DNA of 64,000 nucleotides. Origin: Leucobacter triazinivorans. GTDB taxonomy: Bacteria > Actinomycetota > Actinomycetes > Actinomycetales > Microbacteriaceae. Position numbers and translations under genes: made by a program. Location of the stretch: contig NZ_CP035806.1 in assembly GCF_004208635.1 (NCBI RefSeq), positions 2,108,001 to 2,172,000 on the forward strand, read 5' to 3'. Below are positions 1 through 7,776 of the stretch, piece after piece (the stretch's first letter is position 1; each line of letters begins with the position of its first letter). The notes beneath the pieces are model-generated. The model saw nothing but the letters and a program-made list of their open reading frames with translations, did not search any database and was not told where the DNA came from.

Positions 1-2
1 CG

Positions 3-500
3 GCGCGGATCCTCGGCGCGACGACGATCATCGCCGCCGAGACCTCCCCGGCGCGTGCTGCCCTCGCGGCCCGCGTCGGGGCGACCCGGGTCGTGGATCC
101 CTCCACCGAGTCGCTGCTCGACGTCGTGCGTGCGGAGACCGGCGGTCGTGGCGCAGACTTCGGCTTCGACGCGGGCGGCACCACCGATGCGGTAGAGCAG
201 GCATTCCTCGGCACCCGGAACGGCGGGGTGACGACCCTCACCTCGTATGTCGCCCGCGACACGCGGGTCTCGCTCCCGCTGTACGATCTGGCGCTGCGCG
301 GGCGCGATGTGCGCAGCTCGCAAAGTGGCCGCCTCGACATGCGGCGCGACATCGCCAGGTTGCTCCCCTGGTTGGCAGACGGCAGCTTCGATGTCCGCGC
401 TATGCTCGGCGGCATCCGTCCGCTCGACGAGATCGCCCTCACGCTCGCGGCGGCACGCGAGCGGCGAGAGATCACCCCGATCATCTCGTTCTCCCACTGA
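3..500 (+). CDS. Zinc-type alcohol dehydrogenase (MDR superfamily), 5'-truncated
   Basis: The open frame runs in from the window edge and ends at TGA 500, so only about 165 C-terminal residues are visible. They cover the end of the Rossmann fold (ARILGATTIIAAETSPAR, then VGATRVVD) and the C-terminal half typical of zinc-dependent or quinone-type MDR oxidoreductases (FDAGGTTDAVEQAFLGTRNGG). The GTG at 93 lies inside the Rossmann fold and is not a believable start. MDR enzymes oxidise alcohols or reduce carbonyls with NAD(P). The zinc-binding N-terminus lies outside the window, so the substrate cannot be judged. Confidence 0.8.
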   Translation, partial: ARILGATTIIAAETSPARAALAARVGATRVVDPSTESLLDVVRAETGGRGADFGFDAGGTTDAVEQAFLGTRNGGVTTLTSYVARDTRVSLPLYDLALRGRDVRSSQSGRLDMRRDIARLLPWLADGSFDVRAMLGGIRPLDEIALTLAAARERREITPIISFSH

Positions 501-674
501 CTCGCAGGCACCCTATTCGTGCGCCGCATCCGATTCGCGTCCTTCATCGTCACCGGCTGATCGGATTGCCTGCACCGCGAGGGCAACCGCTTGTTGCGGG
601 CCGATCCCGCGGGCGACCTCGATGGGCGGGAGATGCAGGCCCACTGGTTCCACGTCCACCGGGGTGCCACGACG

Positions 675-709
675 AGAGGGGCGGGGGATCCAAGAGCCCC
701 CGCCCCTCT
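675..709. terminator. Bidirectional hairpin terminator
   Basis: A 13-bp perfect stem (AGAGGGGCGGGGG at 675-687 with its complement at 697-709) with a 9-nt loop lies between the converging ends of the truncated dehydrogenase and the beta-hydroxyacid dehydrogenase gene. There is no long U-tract, as is usual in high-GC actinobacteria. The rest of 501-725 shows nothing else recognisable. Confidence 0.7.
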
Positions 710-725
710 TGTCGCGAGTGCGCCG

Positions 726-1595
726 TCAGCTCCCCTGGCGGCGCGACGTCTCAGCGATGACGCTCCAATCCCCCTCGCGCAGCTCGGGATCGGCGAGCGC
801 CGTATCAAACGCTGCGATGAGGGCGGGCATGGTCGCCGGCTGCACCCCGGTCGCCTCGGCCACCGCCTCGGCGAGTGCGAGATCCTTCCGGCCGAGCGCG
901 ACGTGGAAGCCCGGCGGGTGGTACTCCTCGCGCGCGATGATCGAGCCGTAGCCGGAGTAGACCACGCCGCTGAAGAGCGTCGAACTGAGCAGCTCGGTGA
1001 ACACCTCGGGAGCGACGCCGAGCCGCTCGGTCATCGCGACGGATTCGCCGATCGCCTGCATCGCGTGAATGATGTTGTAGTTCACTGCGGCCTTCACTGC
1101 GTTCGCCACCGACGGTCGTTCGCCGAGGTACCAGGTGCGCTTCCCGAGCACCTCGAAGTACGGCGCGAGTCCGTCGATCGTGGATTCGTCGCCGGCCGCC
1201 AGGATGTTGAGCTGCCCTGCAGCGGCGACATTCGGGCGCCCGAGCACCGGCGCCGCAATGTAGTTCGCATCGGAGCCCTCGAAGCGCGAGTAGAGGCGAT
1301 CCGAGAGCGCTGGACTGATGGACGACATCATGACGTGGGTCCTCGCGCGGCAGGAGAGGAGCGCCTCGTCTGAGAACACGTCCGCGACAGCCGCGTCGTT
1401 GGCCAGCATGGAGAAGGACAGGGTAGCGGCGAGCGCGTCCGCTGGGGTGTCGGCCGCGCTCGCGCCGGCCGACACGAGCTCTTCGACCGCACCCGCAGAG
1501 CGATTCCACACGATCACGTCGTGTCCGGCTTCGACCAGGCGGGCCGCCATGGCCCGCCCCATCGTGCCGAGTCCGAGGAAGCCGACGGTGCTCAT
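726..1595 (-). CDS. NAD(P)-dependent beta-hydroxyacid dehydrogenase (3-hydroxyisobutyrate dehydrogenase family)
   Basis: A 289-residue protein of the usual family length. It begins with the dinucleotide-binding motif GFLGLGTMG (residues 5-13) and carries the family lysine within VANAVKAAVNYN (around residue 170). Family members oxidise 3-hydroxyisobutyrate or L-serine, or reduce tartronate, glyoxylate or succinate semialdehydes. The sequence does not say which applies here. The ATG overlaps the stop of the upstream M24-fold gene by four bases (1592-1595), so the two are translationally coupled. It may process an acid or aldehyde released by that enzyme, which is inference from context. Confidence 0.85.
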   Translation of the reverse strand: MSTVGFLGLGTMGRAMAARLVEAGHDVIVWNRSAGAVEELVSAGASAADTPADALAATLSFSMLANDAAVADVFSDEALLSCRARTHVMMSSISPALSDRLYSRFEGSDANYIAAPVLGRPNVAAAGQLNILAAGDESTIDGLAPYFEVLGKRTWYLGERPSVANAVKAAVNYNIIHAMQAIGESVAMTERLGVAPEVFTELLSSTLFSGVVYSGYGSIIAREEYHPPGFHVALGRKDLALAEAVAEATGVQPATMPALIAAFDTALADPELREGDWSVIAETSRRQGS

Positions 1596-2974
1596 GCTTC
1601 GCCGCGTCCCCAGATCGTGTTCTTGTGGGATTGGGAGTCGCGTTGCAGGTTGAGCGGCCCGTCGATCGTGTAGTACCTGCGGCCGGCGACGATGAGGTCC
1701 TCTGCAGGGAACTTCGTGATCACCTCGCAGCCGTCGGCGGTCACGACGACCTCTTCCTCGATGCGGGCGGCGCCCCAGCCGTCGGCCGAGGGCCAGTACG
1801 TCTCGAGAGCGAACACCATGCCTTCCTCGATGAGCTCGGGGTGTTCGAGCGAGGTGAGGCGCGAGAAGATGGGCTTTTCCCAGATCGAGAGGCCGACGCC
1901 GTGCCCGTACTGCAGGGCGAAGGCAGCCATCTCATCGGGGAAGCCGAACTCCTCGGCCTTCGGCCAGACCTTGACGATGTCGGCCGTAGTGGCTCCCGGC
2001 CGGACGAGCGCGATCGCGCGGTCCATGTATTCGCGAGCCCGCTTGTACGCATCGCGTTGAGCGACGCTCGCCGAGCCGACGGCGAAGGTGCGGTAGTAGC
2101 ACGTGCGGTAGCCGTTCCAGCTGTGCAAAATGTCGAAGAACGCGGGGTCCCCTGGGCGGATCAGCCGATCCGAGAACACGTGGGGGTGAGGTGCGCAGCG
2201 TTCGCCGGAGATCGCGTTGACGCCCTCCACGTATTCGGACCCGAGATCGTAGAGGGTCTTCGCGACGAGCCCGACGGCTTCGTTCTCGCGGACACCGGGG
2301 CGGAGGAAGCGATGGAGCTCCTCGTACGCCGCGTCGACCATGGAAGCGGCCTGGGTGAGGAGGAGGATCTCGTTGCGGGTCTTGATCCGGCGGGCCTCCA
2401 TGAAGATCTGCTGGCCGTCGACGACATCGATCCCCTCGGCGCGCAGCGCCATGAGCACCGGCATCTCGATCACGTCGACCCCGAGGGGCGCGTTCGCGAC
2501 GCCGAACTTCTCGAGCTCGCGCTTGATCTTCTTCGCGAGGTCGGCCGCCATCTCGGCGTCTGGCGGGAATGCGCCGCGGAGCGTTGAGATGCCCGCGCGT
2601 GAGCCGTTCTCCAGCCGGGGGCGCTTTGCGCCCTCGTGCGGGGCGTGCGGGTTCGCATCCATTTCGGAGGAGGTGACGTCGAGCCAGGGGTTGTAGAGCT
2701 GATGGTGCTTTGCCGCGGAGCCGAAATCCCAGACGATCGGGTCGGTATTGCGCGTCAGCAGCGAAAATCGGATGAGCTTATCCATCGCCCACGTGCCGAT
2801 GTGGGTCGCGCTCATGTAGCGGATGTTCGAGAAGTCGAAGGCGAGGACAGCGCCGAGATCGGACCTCTGGAGTTCCGCTTTCAGACGTCCGAGCCGATCG
2901 TCGCGCAGCTGATCGAAGTCGACCCGCTGCTCCCAATCGACGCCGTTCGTGCCCGTGGTGCCGGTGCTCTTCAT
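1592..2974 (-). CDS. M24 (pita-bread fold) hydrolase, creatinase-like with altered metal site
   Basis: The 460-residue protein has a creatinase N-domain (LAFDFSNIRYMSATHIG) and a pita-bread C-domain (about 200-430). Four of the five M24 metal ligands can be placed: D281 (FFDIL), H358 (QYGHGVG), E391 (FALET) and E406 (RIEEE). The second Asp, expected in GYxxDxxRT, is Cys292 (GYRTCYYRT). The usual catalytic His of the FHEEP-like segment is Trp365 (GLSIWEKP). This resembles creatinase and other non-peptidase members, so prolidase activity is doubtful and a C-N hydrolase or lyase is possible. The start at 2974 is chosen because AGGAGAGG lies 6 nt upstream; an ATG at 2992 would place that Shine-Dalgarno inside the gene. 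It is coupled to the dehydrogenase downstream and divergent from an XRE-cupin regulator. Confidence 0.8.
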   Translation of the reverse strand: MKSTGTTGTNGVDWEQRVDFDQLRDDRLGRLKAELQRSDLGAVLAFDFSNIRYMSATHIGTWAMDKLIRFSLLTRNTDPIVWDFGSAAKHHQLYNPWLDVTSSEMDANPHAPHEGAKRPRLENGSRAGISTLRGAFPPDAEMAADLAKKIKRELEKFGVANAPLGVDVIEMPVLMALRAEGIDVVDGQQIFMEARRIKTRNEILLLTQAASMVDAAYEELHRFLRPGVRENEAVGLVAKTLYDLGSEYVEGVNAISGERCAPHPHVFSDRLIRPGDPAFFDILHSWNGYRTCYYRTFAVGSASVAQRDAYKRAREYMDRAIALVRPGATTADIVKVWPKAEEFGFPDEMAAFALQYGHGVGLSIWEKPIFSRLTSLEHPELIEEGMVFALETYWPSADGWGAARIEEEVVVTADGCEVITKFPAEDLIVAGRRYYTIDGPLNLQRDSQSHKNTIWGRGEA

Positions 2975-3091
2975 TGAAACCTCTCCTAGCATGGGGGAAT
3001 ACGTGCTCCCGCAATATGAAAGTTGTAAAGTAGAGCTTAACGCATCGAGCCGGGAATCCGGCTGGAAAAACGAGAGAATCTCGGAGAACCC

Positions 3092-3766
3092 ATGTCCACA
3101 GAGGAAAGTATTGGTGAACGTTTGCGTTCAGCGCGCCTGGCGCGTCGCCTGAGTCTGCGCGGAGTGGCGCAGCAGCTCGGGGTGTCGGCGAGCCTGATCT
3201 CGCAGGTCGAGACGGGGAAGACGCGTCCATCCGTCGCCACGCTGTACGCGCTCGCAAGTCATCTGGACGTCTCCCTCGATGAACTGCTCGGGCTGGGGGC
3301 GGTGGAACGGCCGGGTGGGGCCGCCACTCCGGTGAGTTCGAGCGTGCAGCGCTCTTCGGACAATCCCGTGATCGAGATGGAGAACGGCGTGCGCTGGGAG
3401 CGCTTGGCGATGCAGCCGGGCGGCGCCGCCGATCCCGTGCTCGTCTCGTACGCTCCGGGGGCGTCGAGTTCGATCGAGGGCAAACTCATGCAGCACCGCG
3501 GTCAGGAGTACGGCTACGTGCTCGAGGGCACGATCACCCTGCAGCTCGAGTTCGACACTTTCGAGCTGCATCCGGGCGACTCGTTCCACTTCGACTCGGA
3601 GCGCCCTCACATCGTCTCGAATCGGGGGGACGTCGAAGCGAAGGGGGTGTGGTTCATCGTCGGGCGCGGCAGCGCGGGGAGCGTTCTCGGCGCCCACGAG
3701 GCTGGGCAGGCGCAGCGTTCCTCGGAGTCGGGGACCGACGCGCTGCATCGCAGCATCGGCGCGTAG
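3092..3766 (+). CDS. XRE-family transcriptional regulator with C-terminal cupin domain
   Basis: The 224-residue protein has an N-terminal Cro/CI helix-turn-helix (about residues 8-62, GVAQQLGVSASLISQVETGK) and a C-terminal cupin (about 130-200, MQHRGQEYGYVLEGTITLQL and HPGDSFHFDSERPHIVSN). Such HTH-cupin proteins sense small organic ligands and usually regulate adjacent catabolic genes. The gene is divergent from the M24/dehydrogenase operon across a 117-bp spacer that is more AT-rich than its surroundings (near 3016-3042). It is the likely regulator of that operon and of itself. GGAG lies 7 nt before the ATG. The ligand is unknown. Confidence 0.9.
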   Translation: MSTEESIGERLRSARLARRLSLRGVAQQLGVSASLISQVETGKTRPSVATLYALASHLDVSLDELLGLGAVERPGGAATPVSSSVQRSSDNPVIEMENGVRWERLAMQPGGAADPVLVSYAPGASSSIEGKLMQHRGQEYGYVLEGTITLQLEFDTFELHPGDSFHFDSERPHIVSNRGDVEAKGVWFIVGRGSAGSVLGAHEAGQAQRSSESGTDALHRSIGA

Positions 3767-3774
3767 GATCGCCC

Positions 3775-3840
3775 GGGTTCCGCAGACGCGTTCGCCCGCC
3801 GCACGGCCCCGTGCGGCGGGCGAACGCGTCTGCGGAACCC
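3775..3840. terminator. Perfect 31-bp hairpin between convergent genes
   Basis: Arms 3775-3805 and 3810-3840 are perfectly complementary over 31 bp around a 4-nt loop. They begin GGGTTCCGCAGACGCG and end CGCGTCTGCGGAACCC. The element fills the gap between the XRE-cupin stop (3766) and the converging Zn-dehydrogenase stop (3844). It would act as a bidirectional terminator, though the stem is far longer than termination needs. Confidence 0.8.
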
Positions 3841-3843
3841 GAA

Positions 3844-4923
3844 TCATGGCCGGGTGTGCAGGGCTGGTCGCGGGGCATCGATCCACGGGTCGATGAGGGT
3901 CTTGATCTGCGTCGCGGTGCCGTTCAGGAGCGGATCGAGTGCTTCCGGGATCAGTTCTCCCAGTGGGATGACCTGGCTCGCGATGTCGCTCCAGTCCGGG
4001 CGGGAGCTCAGCAGCCGGATCGCTTCGGGGAAGTCCGTCTCGAAGACGTGCGCCACGGTTCCGACGACGAGGTACTCGCGGAGTGTCCAGGTGCCGATGG
4101 CCTGCTGCGGCGGGGTGCGTTGGACGCCGACCGGCACGATCGTGGAGCCGGGTGCCGCGGCATCGAGCACCGAGGTGAAACCGGGGGCGGACCCGCTGAC
4201 CTCGAAGAATACATCGGGATCGAGCTGCGCTTCAGCAAGTTGATCGGCGAGCGGGGCGCCGCCTGCCAGGAAGGTATGGTCAGCGCCGAGCGCACGGGCG
4301 AGTTCGAGGCGGTCTTCGTTGAGATCGACGACGATCACCTCGGCCCCGGTGCTTGCGGCGGCAACGGTGATGAATGCGCCGATGCCGCCGGCGCCGACGA
4401 TCACCGCGGTGTCGTCGGCGGTCAATCCGCTGCGCCTCACGGCGTGCACTGCGATGGCCATCGGCTGGGTGAGGCCGAGAGTGTCTGTGGCGAGCCCGGA
4501 GCCGCTGACGTCGAGCACGATGTCAGCCGGGGCGACGACGTATCCGGCGAGGCCGCCGTCGTGGTGGAAGCCCTGAGTCGTATAGCTGCGGCAGAGATTC
4601 GTGCGTCCGGCGCGGCAGGGCTTGCAGGTGCCGCAGGAGATGCCCGCGCCGGACACGACCGTCGCGCCGAGAGCGATCCCTGTGACCTCCGCGCCGAGGG
4701 CCTCGACCGTGCCGACGAACTCGTGGCCGAGCGTGACCGGGGGCTGGGCGAGAACGAGCTGCTTGCCGTACTCCACAGCGTCGCTGCCGCAGACGCCGCA
4801 GACGCCGATCCTGATGAGCACCTCGCCCGGGCCGGGTGCCGGCACCGGGACCTCTTCGAGCCGGAGGTCGCCGACTGCGTGCAGTACGGCGGCCTGCATC
4901 GTCTTGGCGTGCGCCGTGCTCAT
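3844..4923 (-). CDS. Zinc-dependent alcohol/polyol dehydrogenase (MDR family)
   Basis: At 359 residues this is full family length. The catalytic zinc motif GVCGSD is followed by GHEF. A structural zinc lobe has four cysteines (GISCGTCKPCRAGRTNLC), and the NAD-binding segment reads VIVGAGGIGAF. The overall pattern matches butanediol, threonine or sorbitol-type dehydrogenases, which oxidise secondary alcohols with NAD(P). The ATG overlaps the stop of the Dabb-barrel gene (4920-4923), so the two are coupled. The substrate is unknown, but the surroundings suggest catabolism of a small hydroxy or keto acid. Confidence 0.87.
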   Translation of the reverse strand: MSTAHAKTMQAAVLHAVGDLRLEEVPVPAPGPGEVLIRIGVCGVCGSDAVEYGKQLVLAQPPVTLGHEFVGTVEALGAEVTGIALGATVVSGAGISCGTCKPCRAGRTNLCRSYTTQGFHHDGGLAGYVVAPADIVLDVSGSGLATDTLGLTQPMAIAVHAVRRSGLTADDTAVIVGAGGIGAFITVAAASTGAEVIVVDLNEDRLELARALGADHTFLAGGAPLADQLAEAQLDPDVFFEVSGSAPGFTSVLDAAAPGSTIVPVGVQRTPPQQAIGTWTLREYLVVGTVAHVFETDFPEAIRLLSSRPDWSDIASQVIPLGELIPEALDPLLNGTATQIKTLIDPWIDAPRPALHTRP

Positions 4924-5231
4924 GCGAAGCTTCCCGAAGCGATCGGCAGCTGGGCGGCCTCGCGGCTCTCGAGCATGGTGCCGAGGAAGTCCGTGTAGAC
5001 CTGCTGATGCAGCGGGTGATCGAGGTATGCGTCGAGCGCATCCCCGTCGGCGACAATCGCGGCGACCGCGTAATCGGATCCGCCGGGACGCAGGTGGAGG
5101 TTGGGGCCGGCGGCGTACGAGTGGATGCAGTCGAGCTGTGCAGCCATCTCGGTCAGTGCCGCGGTCAGTGCGGCGATGCGTTCTTCGGTGACGTCCGGCT
5201 TCCAGCGGAAATTGGCGATGTGCAGGATCAT
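4920..5231 (-). CDS. Dabb-domain (stress-responsive alpha/beta-barrel) protein
   Basis: A 103-residue single-domain protein that starts MILHIANFRWKPDVTEER and carries the dimeric ferredoxin-like Dabb pattern, including DYAVAAIVADGDALDAYLDHP. Family members form beta-barrel dimers. Some are enzymes (cyclases, decarboxylases) and many are uncharacterised helpers in catabolic operons. A strong AAGGAGGAG lies just upstream of the ATG at 5231. It is the first gene of a two-gene operon with the zinc dehydrogenase and is divergent from the ketopantoate-reductase-like gene. A TACACT -10-like box on this strand lies at 5262-5267. Confidence 0.8.
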   Translation of the reverse strand: MILHIANFRWKPDVTEERIAALTAALTEMAAQLDCIHSYAAGPNLHLRPGGSDYAVAAIVADGDALDAYLDHPLHQQVYTDFLGTMLESREAAQLPIASGSFA

Positions 5232-5333
5232 GGGCTCCTCCTTGAGTGTGTGTTTAGTGGCAGTGTACATTGTTCCGCATGGCTGTGCACTCGACGATGC
5301 GCGGTCACTGAATCGGACGGAAGGCGGAGTATC

Positions 5334-6356
5334 ATGGGCAATGCGCGGATCGCAGTACTGGGCGCAGGAGCCAATGGCGCCTCGATCGGAGCTGACCTCC
5401 TCGACGCCGGGCACGATGTCACGCTTATCGAGCAGTGGCCGGCGCACGTAGAGCGGATGCGTGAGGCGGGGCTCACGGTTGTGAGCGAGGGGGAGGCGCG
5501 GACAGTCCGCCCGCGGGCGATCCACCTCTGCGAAGTCGCGGAGGAGCGCGAGCCGTTCGACGCCGTGCTGATGCTGATGAAAGCGTACGATGCGAAGTGG
5601 TCGGCGCAGCTCATCGCGCCGCACCTCGCCGAGGACGGCGTGATGGCCGGCGTGCAGAACGGCATGACGACGGGCGCGGTGCGCGATGCCATCGGGGCGG
5701 AGCGCACGGTTGGCGCGGTGATCGAGTGCTCAGCGACGATGTTCGAGCCCGGCCTCGTGTATCGGCACACCGGCAGGGAGAGCGCCTGGTTCGCGACCGG
5801 GCTGCTCGAGGGGGGAGATCCGGCGCGCGAGTCCGTCGTGGCTGAGCTGCTCTCCGCGGCGGGCCGAGTCGAGCACTTCGAGGACATCGAATCGGCGAAG
5901 TGGATGAAGCTCGTCAGCAACGCCACGCTGCTCGTCTCCTCAGCGATACTGAATCTGCCGATGCTGGATGCGATGCGACTCACCGGCTATCGGGAGCTCA
6001 TGATCGAGCTGGGCGAGGAAGCGCTCCGCGTCGGAACCGCGCTCGGGTATGCGACGCTGCCCATATTCGGTCTAGCAGTTGAGGAGGTGAGAGATCCGGC
6101 CCGGGTTGTCGAGAATATGACCGACAAGCTGTTCGCCGGCTTCGTGCGCCCGGGGGCGACAACTACTGTGCTGCAGGACTGGCAGCGAGGACGCCGCAGC
6201 GAAGCGGACGATCTGAACGGGCTCGTGGTGCGAGAGGCCGAACGGCTCGGGCTGGATGCGCCGGCGAATCGTCGCGTTCTCGAGTTCGCGAGAAGGATCG
6301 AACGCGGTGTGCTGCGGCCCGATCCGATGCACCTAGCAGATATGCGCGCCTTTTGA
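5334..6356 (+). CDS. Ketopantoate reductase-family NAD(P) dehydrogenase (ApbA/PanE-like)
   Basis: The 340-residue protein starts with the Rossmann motif VLGAGANGASIGADL and has the ApbA C-terminal signature region (WMKLVSNATLLVSSA). True PanE makes pantoate. This copy is in a catabolic cluster and more likely reduces or oxidises another 2-oxo or 2-hydroxy acid, which is inference. The start at 5334 has AAGGCGGAG about 6 nt upstream. The spacer to the divergent Dabb gene contains AGTGTAC and GTGCACT half-sites (around 5262 and 5285), a weak candidate operator. Confidence 0.82.
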   Translation: MGNARIAVLGAGANGASIGADLLDAGHDVTLIEQWPAHVERMREAGLTVVSEGEARTVRPRAIHLCEVAEEREPFDAVLMLMKAYDAKWSAQLIAPHLAEDGVMAGVQNGMTTGAVRDAIGAERTVGAVIECSATMFEPGLVYRHTGRESAWFATGLLEGGDPARESVVAELLSAAGRVEHFEDIESAKWMKLVSNATLLVSSAILNLPMLDAMRLTGYRELMIELGEEALRVGTALGYATLPIFGLAVEEVRDPARVVENMTDKLFAGFVRPGATTTVLQDWQRGRRSEADDLNGLVVREAERLGLDAPANRRVLEFARRIERGVLRPDPMHLADMRAF

Positions 6357-6369
6357 GCACTGCGCGGCT

Positions 6370-7056
6370 CTAAGCCCCGAAGATCTCGGGATGCTTCGAA
6401 AGCTGCCGGCGCGTACGGCGGATGTGCCCCGCCAGCACGCGCTCGGCCTCCTGGAAATCCCCGTCGCGCAGCGTCTGGATGAGGATGTTGTGCTCGTCAT
6501 CGGCCAGGCGGCGCAGCTCGGGGGACCACGTGGCCACGTATGCGCGGCGGTAGGGGGCGGTGGTGTTCCAGAGCTTCGAGATGAGGTCGCCGAGTTGCTG
6601 GGTCCTGGCGTGGGCGTAGGTGGTGAGGTGGAACTCGCGGTCGAAGCGGAGGAAGCCGTCGACGTCAGCCGCCGCCGAGGCCTCGGACACCCGGGCCGCG
6701 AGCGATTCGAGGCGGGTGAAATCGTCCTCCGTGAGGTGGGGAGCGCTGAAGCCCAGCAGCAGGGGCTCGAGACGTTCGCGCATGAGGTAGACCTCCTCGC
6801 ACTCGGGCAGCGTGAGCCGGGAGACCCACGAGCCGGAGTTCGCGACCGTGGTCACGAGCCCCTCGTGCACGAGGATGCGAATCGCCTCGCGAACGGGAAC
6901 CCGACTCGCGCCGAAGCGTTCTGCGAGTTCCTCCTGCCGGATCCGGGTGCCCGGGTCGAGGTCGCCGCGGAGGATCTCCTCGCGCAGGCGCTCCGCGATC
7001 CGCTCGCCGGCGTCGCCGCCGCGCTGACCCGGTGATTCCGTGTGTGCTGCCATCAT
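6370..7056 (-). CDS. GntR-family regulator with FCD ligand domain
   Basis: The N-terminal winged helix (GERIAERLREEILRGDLDPG, then QEELAERFGASRVPVREAIRIL) is followed by an all-helical FCD domain. These regulators bind carboxylic acids. Two adjacent ATGs (7056 and 7053) follow GGAGG; the second has the better spacing. An upstream GTG would lack that site. The gene is 35 bp downstream of the VOC gene on the same strand, so the two probably form an operon. Twin ATTGNATCCAAT sites upstream of that operon are the likely operators. It probably controls both the VOC-GntR operon and the divergent E1-E2 operon. Confidence 0.88.
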   Translation of the reverse strand: MMAAHTESPGQRGGDAGERIAERLREEILRGDLDPGTRIRQEELAERFGASRVPVREAIRILVHEGLVTTVANSGSWVSRLTLPECEEVYLMRERLEPLLLGFSAPHLTEDDFTRLESLAARVSEASAAADVDGFLRFDREFHLTTYAHARTQQLGDLISKLWNTTAPYRRAYVATWSPELRRLADDEHNILIQTLRDGDFQEAERVLAGHIRRTRRQLSKHPEIFGA

Positions 7057-7091
7057 GCCCCTCCGCGTGGTCGTCACTCCCCCACCGTAAT

Positions 7092-7619
7092 TCAGCGCTG
7101 CGGATGCAGGGGGTGCCACAGGAGCGTACCCGCATCCTGCTCGTACGCCTTGCCCTCGGGGTAGCTCACGAGCTCGAACTGCATGCCCCAGGGCGAGCGG
7201 AAGTAGACCCAGCGCTGCCCGGCGCTCGCGTTCGCGCTCGCAACGGGATCGCCCATGATCTCGATGCCCTCGGCGCGCAGGTACTCGAGGGCCGCGTCGA
7301 AATCATCGACGTAGAACGCGAGATGGTGCCCGCCGAGATCGCTGTTGCGGGGTTGAGGGCGCTGCTCGTCGGCCGGATCGTACTCGAAGACCTCGAAATT
7401 CGATCCGAAGCCGCAGCGGTAGAAGTTGAGGCGGCGCATGACCGTGCGCGGATGGACGCCGAGTTGCCGGGTCATCCAGTCTCCCTCGTCGTGCTGGAAC
7501 GGGCCGAGCGAGTAGACGCGTTCGCAGCCGAGCACCCGCACGAAGAAGTCGTCTGCTTTGTCGAGGTCGGGGACGGTGAATCCGATGTGGTCGGTGCCGC
7601 GCAGTCCTGGCAGTGGCAT
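7092..7619 (-). CDS. VOC-family (glyoxalase/extradiol-dioxygenase fold) protein
   Basis: The 175-residue protein has two beta-alpha-beta-beta-beta modules. The first begins GTDHIGFTVPDLDKADDFFV, and the second contains LGGHHLAFYVDDFDAALEYL and YFRSPWGMQFELVSYP. Candidate metal ligands are the His in TDHIG, the His pair in GGHH and the Glu in QFELV. The fold covers glyoxalases, epimerases, dioxygenases and isomerases, and the exact reaction cannot be inferred. GGAGGAGAAG directly precedes the ATG. A TACAAT box on this strand at 7653-7658 is the likely -10 element and overlaps one of the twin operators. Confidence 0.85.
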   Translation of the reverse strand: MPLPGLRGTDHIGFTVPDLDKADDFFVRVLGCERVYSLGPFQHDEGDWMTRQLGVHPRTVMRRLNFYRCGFGSNFEVFEYDPADEQRPQPRNSDLGGHHLAFYVDDFDAALEYLRAEGIEIMGDPVASANASAGQRWVYFRSPWGMQFELVSYPEGKAYEQDAGTLLWHPLHPQR

Positions 7620-7652
7620 CTCTTCTCCTCCGTTGGCGAGCAGGTTGACTTA

Positions 7653-7739
7653 ATTGTATCCAATCATGGAGCAGAACGGGAGAATCTGCGCAGATGAAGA
7701 CGGGGATAGCTTGCCATTGAATCCAATTAAGCGTATTGT
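7653..7739 (+). promoter_or_regulatory. Divergent promoter with twin GntR-type operators
   Basis: ATTGTATCCAAT (7653-7664) and ATTGAATCCAAT (7716-7727) share the ATTG-N4-CAAT palindrome and are centred 63 bp apart, six helical turns. The second lies inside the spacer of a good plus-strand promoter: TTGCCA at 7711-7716, 17 nt, TATTGT at 7734-7739. The first overlaps a minus-strand TACAAT box serving the VOC-GntR operon. One regulator, most simply the adjacent GntR, could therefore repress both directions, possibly by looping. Confidence 0.7.
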
Positions 7740-7776
7740 CGGCTTATCCAACGACGACTCATCAACGGAGATTCAC

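Noticed and set aside
1592..2974. DMSP lyase (DddP) for the M24-fold protein
   Set aside because: The N-terminal layout is similar, but the metal Asp is replaced by Cys and there is no DMSP-related neighbour, so I keep the broader call.
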